Shown: one piece after another, positions 45,484 to 54,838 of the stretch
Layout of the letters: every line of letters starts with the position of its first letter
Numbering within the stretch: position 1 is the stretch's first letter
Program-made: the position numbers and the translations under genes
From: Burkholderiales bacterium
GTDB taxonomy: Bacteria > Pseudomonadota > Gammaproteobacteria > Burkholderiales > Burkholderiaceae_C
Assembly (NCBI GenBank): GCA_016219375.1
Contig: JACRNC010000004.1
Span: 23,791-87,790 of the forward strand
Direction of reading: 5' to 3'
DNA: 64,000 bases
The notes under the pieces: model-generated
The model's database searches: none
The model's input: only the letters and a program-made list of their open reading frames with translations
Told to the model about the DNA's origin: nothing

Positions 45484-46911
45484 TTACTTGGCTGCCGCGC
45501 CGGGCAGGGAGCGCATGAGGCTCTGCGACAGGGCCGGCAGGCGCTGGCGGCCGAACAGGCGGCGCTGGCGGGCATGCAGCTGCAGCGTGCCGATGACGGG
45601 CAGCGTCAGGGTGCGGGTGAGGTCGTCGAGCGTGCGCACGCGGCGGTCGCGGTTCTCGATCAGCAGGCCGATGCCGATGGCGATCGGAAAGCCCAGCAGC
45701 ACGGCCAGCGCGGTGTTGATCAGCAGGTTGGGCGACGAGGGCTTGAGCGGCTCGGTGGCGGGCGTGAGGATGGCCACGTTGGGCAGCTTGTTCTCGCTCT
45801 CCAGGCTGCTCTGGTTGAGGCGGGCCAGCACGGCGTCGTAGGCGCGCTGGGCGTTCTCGACGTCCTTTTGCATCACCGCGGCCTCGTCGCGCAGGGCCTT
45901 CATCTGCAGCACCTTCTGGCGCTGGGCGTCGAAGGCGGCCTGGACTTCGGCCACGCGGGCCTGGTTGATGGTGGCAGTGACGCCCACGCCGCTGCCGATG
46001 CGGCCGGTCTCGGCGTCGATGCGGCTGCGCAGCTCGTTGATGCTTGCGCGCTGCTGCACGACGGCGGGGTGGTTGTCGCCCAGCGTGGCGGTCAGCTCCT
46101 TGAGCTTGGCCTGGGCACGCGACAGGTCGGCCTTGAGGCTGGCGATCAGCGGGTTGGCCAGCACGTCGGTCAGCTCGCCGGCGCTGCGGCGGGCCTGGGT
46201 CTGGCGGCTGGACGATTCAGCGGCCAGGGCCTGCAGCGTGACCAGCTGGGTGGACAGATCGTTCAGGCGGGCGTTCTCGATGTCCAGGCGCTCGTCAGTG
46301 GCCAGGATGCCCTTCTCGCGCTGGAAGGCCGACAGCTTGGCCTGGGCCGCCTCCAGCTCCTCGCGCAGCTGCTTGGAGCGCGAGTCGAAGAAGCTGGAGT
46401 ACTGCTTGGCCGGGTCGGTGCGCAGGTCGAGGTTGGTGTCCAGGTAGGCCTGCACGAAGGCGTTGGCCATGAAGGCGGCCTGCTGAGGGCTGTCGGCCTT
46501 GTAGTTGACGGTGATGAGGTTGGACTCGCGCGAGGGCTTCACGTCGAGCTTCTTGGTGAGGCGCTCGGCCAGCCAGGCCTCGATGCTGCCGGTGCCCTTG
46601 GTGTCTTCCTGCCATTCGATGCGGGTCTGCACGCTCTCGCCCAGGCGCAGGTTGCGCACCACGCGCTGGGCGACGCGGTCGCTCTGCACGATCTCGACCT
46701 GCGTGGCCATGAAGCCGGGTGTGGTGGTGCCGGTGTAGAGCAACGCGGAGACCGGATCGGGCTTGGAGTCCACGACGACCACGGCGGTGGCGGTGTAGCT
46801 CTTGGGCCAGATGAGGCTGGCCAGGACGGTCAGCGCGACGATGCCGGCGAAGGAGCCCAGCACCCACTTCCAGCGGGCGACCAGGATGGACAGGAACTGC
46901 GTCAGGGACAT
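45484..46911 (-). CDS. epsF: EpsF-type chain-length determinant protein (Wzz family)
   Basis: The 475-residue inner-membrane protein has the polysaccharide copolymerase layout. The first membrane segment is near residues 17-36 (WVLGSFAGIVALTVLASLIW). A Wzz domain follows, with ATAVVVVDSKPDPVSA. A long coiled coil runs from about 185 to 380, rich in Ala/Gln/Leu/Arg, and the second membrane segment (LLINTALAVLLGFPIAIGIGLLIENRD) is near 400-425. A short basic cytoplasmic tail ends the protein. It controls chain length with EpsG, whose gene starts 23 bases downstream. The remainder of an EPS cluster (glycosyltransferases, Wzx/Wzy, EpsE-like exporter) is not in this window. ATG 46911 is the start. 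Confidence 0.9.
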   Translation of the reverse strand: MSLTQFLSILVARWKWVLGSFAGIVALTVLASLIWPKSYTATAVVVVDSKPDPVSALLYTGTTTPGFMATQVEIVQSDRVAQRVVRNLRLGESVQTRIEWQEDTKGTGSIEAWLAERLTKKLDVKPSRESNLITVNYKADSPQQAAFMANAFVQAYLDTNLDLRTDPAKQYSSFFDSRSKQLREELEAAQAKLSAFQREKGILATDERLDIENARLNDLSTQLVTLQALAAESSSRQTQARRSAGELTDVLANPLIASLKADLSRAQAKLKELTATLGDNHPAVVQQRASINELRSRIDAETGRIGSGVGVTATINQARVAEVQAAFDAQRQKVLQMKALRDEAAVMQKDVENAQRAYDAVLARLNQSSLESENKLPNVAILTPATEPLKPSSPNLLINTALAVLLGFPIAIGIGLLIENRDRRVRTLDDLTRTLTLPVIGTLQLHARQRRLFGRQRLPALSQSLMRSLPGAAAK

Positions 46912-47444
46912 GCGCGCGCCTCGTTCTGGGACAGGCTGGCTGGGGATGCGGGCCCGCCGGCGGTGCGGCGGGGTGTGCGGAAGGACGGAGCCGGCCGCTG
47001 AGGGATGGGCCCGCCGCCGCTGGAGGCCCGGCTAGCCCGGCAGGCGGCCGGGCGCGATGCGGCCCGCTGGGCCGTTGCCGCCCGCGGGCAAGCGGCCAGG
47101 GGGCCGCGAAGGCGGGCGGATAGTGTAGTCGTCGGGGACGGGGACGGCTGGGCGGCGAACAGAGCGGTCGGGTGGGCGGACGGCATTGGCCGGAAGTGTC
47201 GGCGGCGGCACTGGCCGGCACAATGGCGGGATGCCCGCCCCTGCATCCCGCAGATGCAGGGCGCAGGCAGCGGAACCAAATCACGGCGCCTGGCCTTTTC
47301 TCTTTTCTGAGCGTGCAGAGCGGAGCGGCCTTCTGGGTGTGAAGGCGGCAGTCCGCGCATCAGCGGCGGCTACATCGCTCATCCGGCCACGCCCGCCCTA
47401 TCAAACGCGATCCTGACTGCCTGACCACGCCACCCGACCGCGCC
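46912..47444. other. Non-coding region between epsF and the DUF2946-like gene
   Basis: About 530 bases without a credible gene on either strand. It holds a candidate epsF promoter at 47122-47127. Near 47228-47259 there are two mutually exclusive hairpins: GGGATGC/GCATCCC and CTGCAT/ATGCAG share the CTGCAT segment. A pyrimidine run TTTTCTCTTTT lies about 40 bases further on. The right part is the leader of the metal-receptor gene pair. No known riboswitch was recognised. Confidence 0.45.
47122..47127 (-). promoter_or_regulatory. Candidate -10 element of the epsF-epsG operon
   Basis: TACACT followed by ATCC on the minus strand would start transcription about 200 bases upstream of epsF. It is the only AT-containing hexamer in that part of the gap; no -35 was confirmed. 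Confidence 0.3.
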
Positions 47445-47867
47445 ATGCCCGCCCGCCTGTCTCGACCGCACCGCACGCCCGCCTGGGCGGGGCTGCTGCT
47501 GGCCGGCCTGCTGGTGCTGGCCCAGGGCTGGGGCCTGTGGCACCGGGTGGCGCACGGCGCGGCAGGGGCTGCCCGAGCCCAGCCCAGCGCTTCAGCGGTC
47601 GCGCTGGCCGGCGCTTCCGCAGACGAGGCCACCAGTGCCCCGGGCGATGTCTGGTTCGGCCACGCGGCGGGTGCGCATGGCGGGTGGGACTGCCTGTGGT
47701 TCGACCACCTGGCCTGCGGTGACGGGGCGCCTGCTGCACCGTCCCTGCCGGCTGCGGCGGCAGCGCTGCCCGACGCGGCCCTGCCGCTGGCCGTCGCCGC
47801 GCCCGTGCCGGGGCCGCGGGCGGCTTTCCAGGCGCGGGCACCGCCGGGCGGCTGGGGCATCGCCTGA
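47445..47867 (+). CDS. DUF2946-like small exported protein preceding a TonB receptor
   Basis: The 140-residue protein starts with a hydrophobic export or anchor segment (WAGLLLAGLLVLAQGWGLWHRVAHG). A low-complexity Ala/Ser part follows, then a His/Cys-containing motif FGHAAGAHGGWDCLWFDHLACGD, similar to the conserved DC-x-x-FD pattern of DUF2946-like proteins encoded ahead of copper or zinc TonB receptors. The His, Cys and Asp residues could bind metal. Function is unproven. It lies about 290 bases before the receptor start on the same strand and is probably cotranscribed. Confidence 0.7.
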   Translation: MPARLSRPHRTPAWAGLLLAGLLVLAQGWGLWHRVAHGAAGAARAQPSASAVALAGASADEATSAPGDVWFGHAAGAHGGWDCLWFDHLACGDGAPAAPSLPAAAAALPDAALPLAVAAPVPGPRAAFQARAPPGGWGIA

Positions 47868-48158
47868 TCGCTGCGCGGCAGCGGTGTGGCTGGCCGCGTG
47901 CCGGCTCCACCCGGCGCTGCTGCGCGATCTGGCGACCGCACGACCGCGCACCCCGCACCCAGCCGCCGGCCAGGGATCCGGTGATCCGGCCCACGTGCGT
48001 GGCGGCAAGCCCCTTTCCATTTCCATCGCCTTGCGGCCCAGTTCGCGCCCCTGATCCGGGCTGCCGTGGGCCGTCCCGCCTCCTTTGCTGCCCTGGCCCG
48101 AAGACCGCTGCGCCCTGCATTGCGCCGGCCGGCCGGGCGGCTGCTGATTGCCTTTGCC

Positions 48159-50342
48159 ATGTCCTTGATGCCTTGCCTCGATTCCGCTTCCCCCGCCTTG
48201 CCTGACGCGGCCTGCCGCCGCCCGTCCCGGGCGGGGTCGGCGACACCCCGGCGCGCCGTACGGCGGCTCCATGTGCTGGCTGCTGCGGCGGCCTGCGTCT
48301 GCTCCGGCTGGGCCGGGGCGCAGTCGGCGCCGCCTGCGGACTCGCCGGTCGCACTGCCGACCGTGGAGGTGCGCGCCGAACCGCTTGCGCCCGCGCCGGC
48401 AGCGAGCGTGCTGTCCGGCGAGCGCCTGCTGCGCCAGCGTCAGGCCACCCTGGGCGCCACGCTGGACGGGCTTCCCGGCGTGGCCGATGCCGGCTTCGGC
48501 CCGGCGGTGGGCCGGCCGGTGGTGCGCGGGCAGGACGGCGACCGCACGGCCATCCTGAGCAACGGCTCGGCCAGCGTGGATGCGTCCAGCCTCAGCCAGG
48601 ACCATGCCGTGCCCATCGAGCCGCTGGTGCTGGACCGCGTGGAACTGCTGCGCGGGCCGGCGGCGCTGCGCTACTCCAGCCATGCGGTGGGGGGCGTGGT
48701 GAACGCGGTGGACAACCGCATCCCGCGCGAGCGGGCCGGGCGCCCGGCCGGCCTGGCCGAGCTGCGCCTGGGCGGTGCGTCCGAGCAGCGCGCGGGCGCC
48801 GTGGCGCTGGACGGCGGCACCGGCGACGGCAGTACGGACAGCAGCGGGGGCAGCGCAGGCGACGACGCCGCATCCGGCAGCGACTGGGCCTGGCATGTGG
48901 ACGCCTTCTCGCGCGACAGCGCCGACCTGCGCACGCCGCGCCACACGGTGGAAACCGACGATGGCCCGCAGTCCCGCCGCCGCGTGGCCAACTCCGCCAG
49001 CCGGGCCGACGGCGGCGGCGTGGGCGCCACCTGGTTCGGCAGCCGGGGTTGGCTGGGTGCCAGCTTCGACGGCCAAGGCCAGGTCTACGGCAGCGTGGCC
49101 GACGACGAGGTCAGCATCCGCATGCGCCGCAACACCGGCCGCATCGCCGGCGAGTGGGCGCTGGACGGCTGGCTGCAGGCCCTGCGCGGGCAGGTGCAGC
49201 TGACCGATTACCGCCACACCGAGATAGAGGGCGGCCAGCCGGGTACGGTGTTCAGCAACGAGGGCGCGTCCGGCCGGCTGGAGGCCGACCACGCGCCGAT
49301 CGCCGCGCTGGGCGGCGCCACCGGCACCTGGGGCCTGCAGGCGGATCACGCGCGCTTTGCCGCGCTGGGCGAGGAGGCCTTCGTGCCCCGAACGCGCACG
49401 CGCAGCCTGGCCTGGTTCGCGCACGAGCAATGGCGCCTGGCGCCGCTGACGTGGTCGCTGGCCGTGCGCGGCGAGCGCACGCGGGTGGCCTCGGCCGGCG
49501 ATGAGCCGAATGCCGATGAGCCGCGCTTCGGTGCGGCGCAGCAGCGCCAGTTCGACACCACCAGCGTGGCCCTGGGCGGCGTGGCTGATCTCGGCAGATG
49601 GGCCCCGGGCTGGCAGCTGCAGGCCAACCTGGCCCACACCGAGCGCGCGCCGACGTATTACGAGCTCTTTGCCAGCGGCGTGCATGTGGCCACGGCCGCC
49701 TACGAGGCTGGCGATGCCACGCTGGGCGTGGAGCGCGGCGTGCAGGGCGACGCGGCGCTGGTGTGGAAGGACGCCGGCTGGCAGGCGCGGCTGGGCGGCT
49801 TCGTCAGCCGCTTCGGCCGCTACATCGCGTTGCAGCGCGACGCCGCCTACGACACGGTGGAGGATGGCCGGACGCTGCCCGGCTACCGCTTCGGCGCGGT
49901 GCGGGCGCAGCTGTGGGGCCTGGAGGCACAGCTCGGCGGCTCAGCCGAGCTTGCCGGCCGCAAGGTCCGGCTGGAGGCCAGCGCCGACAGCGTGCGCGCC
50001 GTGGACCGCGACAGCGGCCAGCCGCTGCCGCGCATCGCGCCGCTGCGCCTCGCGCTGGGCGCAGCCACCGACTGGCTGGGCTGGACCTGGCGCGTCGATG
50101 TGCGCCATGCCGTGCGCCAGGACCGCGTCAGCGCCGACGATGTGCCCACGCCGGGCTACACCGTGGCCGATGTGTCGCTGAGCCGCGCGCTGCGCTGGGA
50201 CGGCGTGAACGGCCGCTTCTTCGTGCGCCTGGACAACGTCACCGACGAGCTGGCCTACAGCGCCACCACGCTGCGCACCGTGCGCGACCTGACCCCGCTG
50301 GGCGGGCGGGCGCTGTCGGCGGGGCTGCGGGTGAGCTTCTGA
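48159..50342 (+). CDS. TonB-dependent outer-membrane receptor, ZnuD-like
   Basis: The 727-residue receptor has an N-terminal plug: SGERLLRQRQATLGATLDGLPGVADAGFGPAVGRPVVRGQDGDRTAILSNG, then DHAVPIEPLVLDRVELLRGPAALRYSSHAVGGVVNAVDNRIP. A 22-strand barrel follows and ends in an aromatic residue (GLRVSF). The plug sequence and the preceding DUF2946-like gene resemble ZnuD-type zinc receptors. The start is uncertain: ATG 48159 is used, but the export signal (RRLHVLAAAAACVCSGWAGAQ) lies about 30 residues further in, and GTG 48066 is another possible start. Metal specificity is inferred. Confidence 0.82.
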   Translation: MSLMPCLDSASPALPDAACRRPSRAGSATPRRAVRRLHVLAAAAACVCSGWAGAQSAPPADSPVALPTVEVRAEPLAPAPAASVLSGERLLRQRQATLGATLDGLPGVADAGFGPAVGRPVVRGQDGDRTAILSNGSASVDASSLSQDHAVPIEPLVLDRVELLRGPAALRYSSHAVGGVVNAVDNRIPRERAGRPAGLAELRLGGASEQRAGAVALDGGTGDGSTDSSGGSAGDDAASGSDWAWHVDAFSRDSADLRTPRHTVETDDGPQSRRRVANSASRADGGGVGATWFGSRGWLGASFDGQGQVYGSVADDEVSIRMRRNTGRIAGEWALDGWLQALRGQVQLTDYRHTEIEGGQPGTVFSNEGASGRLEADHAPIAALGGATGTWGLQADHARFAALGEEAFVPRTRTRSLAWFAHEQWRLAPLTWSLAVRGERTRVASAGDEPNADEPRFGAAQQRQFDTTSVALGGVADLGRWAPGWQLQANLAHTERAPTYYELFASGVHVATAAYEAGDATLGVERGVQGDAALVWKDAGWQARLGGFVSRFGRYIALQRDAAYDTVEDGRTLPGYRFGAVRAQLWGLEAQLGGSAELAGRKVRLEASADSVRAVDRDSGQPLPRIAPLRLALGAATDWLGWTWRVDVRHAVRQDRVSADDVPTPGYTVADVSLSRALRWDGVNGRFFVRLDNVTDELAYSATTLRTVRDLTPLGGRALSAGLRVSF

Positions 50343-50355
50343 GCGTGGTGCGGCC

Positions 50356-50391
50356 GGCCGGGTGCGCTGCTCAAGCGCAAGCGACCCGGCC
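50356..50391. terminator. Large hairpin between convergent receptor and pdxH genes
   Basis: GGCCGGGT at 50356-50363 pairs with ACCCGGCC at 50384-50391, and inside it GCGCT pairs with AGCGC. The long stem lies between two convergent genes. There is no T-run, so factor-independent termination is uncertain. Confidence 0.45.
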
Positions 50392-50420
50392 TGCCGCGAA
50401 GGAGCGCGGCCGCTCGCCCC

Positions 50421-51059
50421 TCAAGGCGCCAGCCGGCAGCGCGTCCAGCGCCCGTCTTCGCCCAGCTGGTAGAGCAGCCGGTCGTGCAGCCGCGACGGGC
50501 GGCCCTGCCAGAACTCGAAGCGGTCGGGCTGCAACCGATAGCCGCCCCAGTGCGGCGGGCGCGGCGGGTTGAGCGCGAAGCGGGCGCCGTACTTGGCTGC
50601 GTTGGTCACCAGCGTGGCGCGCGACGGGATCACCTGGCTCTGCGGCGAGGCCCAGGCGCCGATGCGCGAGTCCAGCGGGCGCGAGGCGAAGTAGGCGTCG
50701 CTCTCGGCATCGCTGACCTTGCTCACCCGGCCCTCGATGCGCACCACGCGCTCCAGCTCCACCCAATGGAACTGCAGCGCGGCAAACGGGTGGGCGGCCA
50801 GCTCGCGGCCCTTGCGGCTGTCGAAATTGGTGTACCAGACGACGCCCTGCTCATCGAAGCCCTTGATCAGCACGATGCGGGTGGACGGCCGGCCGTCGGG
50901 GCCGACGGTGGCCACCGTCATGGCATTGGGCTCGGGCAGCTCGGCATGCAGGGCTTCGTCCAGCCAGCGGCGGAAGAGGGCGTGCGGCTGCTCGGGGGCG
51001 CTGTCCTCGTCGAGCTGGGCGCGTTCATAGCTCTTGCGCAGGTCGGCCAGGCGGGTCAT
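50421..51059 (-). CDS. pdxH: Pyridoxamine 5'-phosphate oxidase
   Basis: PdxH oxidises pyridoxamine- or pyridoxine-5'-phosphate to PLP with FMN. The 212-residue protein starts [18 protein letters not shown] and contains [59 protein letters not shown] and the C-terminal [37 protein letters not shown], all family blocks. Length is standard. ATG 51059 gives the usual N-terminus. Confidence 0.96.
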   Translation of the reverse strand: MTRLADLRKSYERAQLDEDSAPEQPHALFRRWLDEALHAELPEPNAMTVATVGPDGRPSTRIVLIKGFDEQGVVWYTNFDSRKGRELAAHPFAALQFHWVELERVVRIEGRVSKVSDAESDAYFASRPLDSRIGAWASPQSQVIPSRATLVTNAAKYGARFALNPPRPPHWGGYRLQPDRFEFWQGRPSRLHDRLLYQLGEDGRWTRCRLAP

Positions 51060-51233
51060 CGAGGGCTTTCTCGGTGTGTGTGGAGCGGACCTGGGAGTTT
51101 GTCCCAGCCCGGGGCAACCCGGCATTCTGGGGCGGTGCGCAATGCCCATGCTGCGGCGCACCAATTTTTCGCGGGTAAGGCCTTAAGTGAAGCTACGCTG
51201 GCCTGCCCGGGTGGGCTGCGGTCCGATAGCGGC

Positions 51234-51971
51234 ATGGCTGCCAGGCGCTTCCCCCAGTTTGCAGTCCCCGGGCCGGCGGTCGCCGCCGCGCCGGGGGGCT
51301 CTGCCCTGGGCGTGGGCGGCGGCTTGGCCGAGCGGGCGCTGCCCGCCGTGGTGGTGCTGGCGGCCGGCGGCATTGCGGTGTCGGCCCGCCATGAGGCGCG
51401 CCAGGGACTGGCCGGCGGCAGCGTGCTGGGCGCCACGCTGGCCCAGGCGCTGGCCGCCGAGATGCCGGTGGTGCTGGTGACCACCGACGCGCTGGCGCAG
51501 GAGGCCCGCCGCGTGCTGGCCCTGCGCGACATCGTCGTGCTGCCCGAAGGGCCGCTCGGCCTGGGCCAGGGCATGGGCTACTGCATGGCCGTGGGCGTGG
51601 GTGTGCGCCCGCATGCCAACGGCTGGATCATGCTGCCCGGCGACATGCCGATGGTGCAGCCGGCCACGCTGCGGGCCGTGGCCGCGCAGCTGGCCGTGCA
51701 TCCGGTGGCCTATCCCACCCACCGCGGGCGCAGCGGCCGGCCGCTGGGCTTTGCCGCAGAGCTGTACTCCGAGCTGATCAAGCTCGACAGCGACGACGCG
51801 CCGCGCAAGCTGTGCGTGCGCTACCCGGCCAGCGGCGTGGAGGTGGAAGACCCCGGCGTGCTGCTGGACGTGGACACGTCCGACGACCTGCTGGCCGCGC
51901 GCCGGAGCCTGCACCTGCCGGTGCCGCCGGAGCTGCCGCGCTCGCCGGACCTGCCGACGGCCGCGCGCTGA
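51234..51971 (+). CDS. MobA/MocA-like nucleotidyltransferase with a divergent substrate loop
   Basis: The 245-residue protein has the outline of molybdenum-cofactor nucleotidyltransferases (NTP_transf_3): AVVVLAAGGIAVSARHEARQG near residue 37 where the family has LAAGxSxRMG, VLVTTDA, GLGQGMGYCMAVGV, the metal-binding LPGDMPMVQPATL, and AYPTHRGRSGRPLGFAAELYSEL. The normal arginine of the nucleotide loop is not at its usual place, so activity is uncertain. The first 30 residues are nonconserved, so initiation could be later. No molybdenum enzyme or xanthine-dehydrogenase-type gene lies nearby. Confidence 0.72.
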   Translation: MAARRFPQFAVPGPAVAAAPGGSALGVGGGLAERALPAVVVLAAGGIAVSARHEARQGLAGGSVLGATLAQALAAEMPVVLVTTDALAQEARRVLALRDIVVLPEGPLGLGQGMGYCMAVGVGVRPHANGWIMLPGDMPMVQPATLRAVAAQLAVHPVAYPTHRGRSGRPLGFAAELYSELIKLDSDDAPRKLCVRYPASGVEVEDPGVLLDVDTSDDLLAARRSLHLPVPPELPRSPDLPTAAR

Positions 51972-51978
51972 GCCTTGG

Positions 51979-52013
51979 GCCCTGAGCCCTGAGCCCTGAG
52001 CCCTGAGCCCTGA
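51979..52013. repeat. Heptamer tandem repeat (GCCCTGA), five copies
   Basis: Five perfect head-to-tail copies of GCCCTGA occupy 51979-52013 and are followed by degenerate versions up to about 52044. The array begins 8 bases after the stop of the nucleotidyltransferase gene and lies about 190 bases before edd. A heptamer repeat of this kind is prone to slippage. A shorter version of the same motif follows argG near 4225-4240. Confidence 0.9.
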
Positions 52014-52205
52014 GCCGCGGGCCCTGAACCGTGGACCCTGAGGGTCGGCGCGTGATGAGGCCGCACCCTGGCGACAGGGCCCCCGGCGTGCCGGGCCGGC
52101 GGATTGCCGGCTTGCGCTGCGCTGCACAATGGCTCGATCCCGAGCCGGCCCCCGGCCTCCCCCCGGCCCCCTTTGCGCCAGCGCCATCCCACGCGAGCCC
52201 GCCCC

Positions 52206-54065
52206 ATGTCGCCCCTCTCGCCCAGCCCGACGCCCGCCCTGCATCCTGCGGTGGCGCAGGTCACCGAGCGCATCCGCCAGCGCAGCGCGGCCAGCCGCGC
52301 CGCCTACCTGCAGCGCATAGCCCGCTGGGGCCAGCGCCCGCCCGGCGCCCGGCGCCTGGGCTGCGCCAACGTCGCCCATGCCGTGGCCGGCGTGCCGGCA
52401 CCGGACAAGCTGCGCATCGTCGAGGCGCGCGGGCCCAACCTGGGCATCGTCACGGCCTACAACGACATGCTGTCGGCCCACCAGCCTTACGAGGCCTTCC
52501 CGGCCTGGCTGCGCGACGAGGCCCGCCGCCACGGCGCGACTGCGCAAGTGGCCGGCGGCGTGCCGGCGATGTGCGACGGCGTGACGCAGGGCTTTGCCGG
52601 CATGGAGCTGAGCCTGTTCTCGCGCGACGTCATCGCGCAGGGCACGGCCGTGGCGCTGAGCCACGATGTGTTCGACGGCGCGCTGCTGCTGGGCGTGTGC
52701 GACAAGATCGTGCCGGGGCTGCTGATCGGCGCGCTGCACTTCGGCCACCTGCCGTGCGCCTTCGTGCCCGCCGGGCCGATGAGCAGCGGCCTGTCCAACA
52801 AGGAAAAGGCCCGCGTGCGCGAGCAGCATGCGCTGGGCCTGGTGGGCCGCGATGCCTTGCTGGAGGCAGAGTCCCGCGCCTATCACGAGCCCGGCACCTG
52901 TACCTTCTATGGCACGGCCAACAGCAACCAGATGCTGCTGGAGGCGATGGGCCTGCACGTGCCGGGGGCCGCCTTCATCCACCCGCATGACGCCCTGCGC
53001 GAGTCGCTCAGCCGCGAGGCGGTGCGGCTGCTGCTGCAGCAGATGGCCAGGCGGCGCAGTGAGGTGGCCATCGGCCGCATCGTCGATGAGCGGGCCATCG
53101 TCAACGCGATGGCCGCGTTGCTGGCCACGGGCGGCTCCACCAACCACCTGATCCACTGGGTCGCGGTGGCACGCGCGGCGGGCATCGTCATCGACTGGGA
53201 CGACTTCTCGGCGCTCTCCGCGGTGGTGCCGCTGCTGGCCCGCGTCTATCCCAACGGCGAGGCCGACGTGAACCAGTTCCAGGCCGCGGGCGGCCCGGGC
53301 TGGGTGATCCGCGAGCTGCTGGACGCCGGGCTGATGCATGCCGACGTGCTGACGCTGTCGCCCGGCGGGCTGCGCCAGCAGACCACCTGGCCGGTGGCGC
53401 GCGCCGATGCGCCCGGCGGCCTGGCCTTCGAGCCGGTGCCGCAGGCCAGCGGCGATGCGTCCGTGCTGCGCCCGGCGGCCGATCCGTTCAGCGCCACCGG
53501 CGGCCTGCGCCTGCTGGCCGGCTCGCTGGGGCGGGCGGTGATCAAGGTCTCGGCCGTGCCGGAGGAGCGCTGGGTGGTCGAGGCCCCGGCGCGGGTCTTC
53601 GACAGCCAGGAGGCGCTGCAGGCGGCCTTCAATGCCGGCGAGCTGGACCGCGACGTGGTGGCCGTGGTGCGCTTCCAGGGCCCGGCCGCCTGCGGCATGC
53701 CCGAGCTGCACAAGCTCACGCCGCAGCTGGCGGTGCTGCAGGGCAAGGGCTATCGCGTGGCGCTGGTGACCGACGGCCGCATGAGCGGCGCATCGGGCAA
53801 GGTGCCCGCGGCCATCCACCTGAGCCCCGAGGCGCTGCATGGCGGCCCGATCGCCCGCGTGCGCGACGGTGACGTGATCCGCCTGGACGCGGTGGCCGGC
53901 ACGCTGGACGTGCGGGTGGACGCAGCCGAGTTCGCCGCGCGCGAGCCGGCCGCCATGAGCGAGGCGGCCAGCGACGAACACGCCCACGGCCTGGGCCGTG
54001 AGCTCTTTGCCGGCTTCCGGCGCAACGTGACCAGCGCCGAGGAGGGCGCCTGCACATGGCTGTGA
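52206..54065 (+). CDS. edd: 6-phosphogluconate dehydratase
   Basis: Edd converts 6-phosphogluconate to 2-keto-3-deoxy-6-phosphogluconate in the Entner-Doudoroff pathway. The 619-residue protein belongs to the IlvD/Edd Fe-S dehydratase family. [65 protein letters not shown] and [15 protein letters not shown] give the Fe-S cysteines, and [19 protein letters not shown] is the C-terminal signature. These stretches (especially FFGTANSNQ-like) identify Edd rather than IlvD. ATG 52206 is the start. The end overlaps eda by 10 bases. Confidence 0.95.
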   Translation: MSPLSPSPTPALHPAVAQVTERIRQRSAASRAAYLQRIARWGQRPPGARRLGCANVAHAVAGVPAPDKLRIVEARGPNLGIVTAYNDMLSAHQPYEAFPAWLRDEARRHGATAQVAGGVPAMCDGVTQGFAGMELSLFSRDVIAQGTAVALSHDVFDGALLLGVCDKIVPGLLIGALHFGHLPCAFVPAGPMSSGLSNKEKARVREQHALGLVGRDALLEAESRAYHEPGTCTFYGTANSNQMLLEAMGLHVPGAAFIHPHDALRESLSREAVRLLLQQMARRRSEVAIGRIVDERAIVNAMAALLATGGSTNHLIHWVAVARAAGIVIDWDDFSALSAVVPLLARVYPNGEADVNQFQAAGGPGWVIRELLDAGLMHADVLTLSPGGLRQQTTWPVARADAPGGLAFEPVPQASGDASVLRPAADPFSATGGLRLLAGSLGRAVIKVSAVPEERWVVEAPARVFDSQEALQAAFNAGELDRDVVAVVRFQGPAACGMPELHKLTPQLAVLQGKGYRVALVTDGRMSGASGKVPAAIHLSPEALHGGPIARVRDGDVIRLDAVAGTLDVRVDAAEFAAREPAAMSEAASDEHAHGLGRELFAGFRRNVTSAEEGACTWL

Positions 54066-54760
54066 ACGAGGCCCCCGGCAGGTGGGGGGATGACGCTGCT
54101 CAGGCCGGCGCGGCGGGTGCCGCATTGCGCTGCACCGCCGACGAGCTGATCGCCGCCGGCCCGGTGATTCCGGTGATCGTGATCGACGACGTGGCCCACG
54201 CCGTGCCGATGGCCCGCGCGCTGGTGGACGGCGGCGTGCGCGTGCTGGAGGTGACGCTGCGCACGCCGGCCGGGCTGCCGGCCATCGCCGCCATCGCCCG
54301 CGAGGTGCCGCAGGCCATCGTCGGCGCCGGCACCGTGTGCAGCGCAGCCGATGCGCAGGCCGCCGCCGACGCCGGGGCGCGCTTTGCCGTCAGCCCCGGC
54401 TACCTGCCGGCCATCGGCCAGGCCTGCCGCGACGCCGGCCTGCTGCTGCTGCCGGGCGTGGCCACGGCCAGCGAGGTGATGGCCGCGCGGGCCGACGGCC
54501 ATGCGCTGCTCAAGTTCTTCCCGGCCGTGCCGGCCGGCGGCGTGGCCATGCTCAAGGCCTGGGCCGGGCCGTTTGCCGACGTGCGCTTCTGCCCCACGGG
54601 CGGGCTGACACCCGAGACCGCGCCGCAGTTCCTGGCACTGGCCAACGTGCCGGTGTGCGGCGGATCGTGGCTGACGCCGGCCGATGTGATGCGTGCGGGC
54701 GACTGGGCACGTCTGGCCGCGCTGGCCCGGGCGGCATCGGCGCTGCGCAAGCCAGTGTGA
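54056..54760 (+). CDS. eda: KDPG/KHG aldolase
   Basis: Eda splits 2-keto-3-deoxy-6-phosphogluconate into pyruvate and glyceraldehyde-3-phosphate. The 234-residue class I aldolase has the Schiff-base Lys153 in [28 protein letters not shown] with the catalytic glutamate, [27 protein letters not shown], and [15 protein letters not shown] 25-residue Ala/Gly-rich head precedes the usual start region. ATG 54056 lies 10 bases inside the end of edd, so the two enzymes of the Entner-Doudoroff branch are translationally coupled. Glucose-6-phosphate dehydrogenase and glucokinase are not nearby. Confidence 0.95.
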   Translation: MAVNEAPGRWGDDAAQAGAAGAALRCTADELIAAGPVIPVIVIDDVAHAVPMARALVDGGVRVLEVTLRTPAGLPAIAAIAREVPQAIVGAGTVCSAADAQAAADAGARFAVSPGYLPAIGQACRDAGLLLLPGVATASEVMAARADGHALLKFFPAVPAGGVAMLKAWAGPFADVRFCPTGGLTPETAPQFLALANVPVCGGSWLTPADVMRAGDWARLAALARAASALRKPV

Positions 54761-54781
54761 GGGCGTGCCGCCCACAAAGCA

Positions 54782-54806
54782 CATCGGGCGCCCTGGGCGC
54801 CCGATG
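54782..54806. terminator. Hairpin terminator between eda and the TolC-family gene
   Basis: CATCGGGCGCC at 54782-54792 pairs perfectly with GGCGCCCGATG at 54796-54806 around CTG. Outer AGCA/TGCT bases extend it with one bulge. It lies between convergent genes. T-runs are weak on both sides, but the stem is very stable. Confidence 0.7.
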
Positions 54807-54838
54807 CTGCTTGAGGCCGGCCGCAGCCGGCTCAGGGC

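Noticed and set aside
46912..47444. Cobalamin or other known riboswitch before the TonB receptor pair
   Set aside because: I could not find the conserved B12-box or another known aptamer core; only alternative hairpins are visible.
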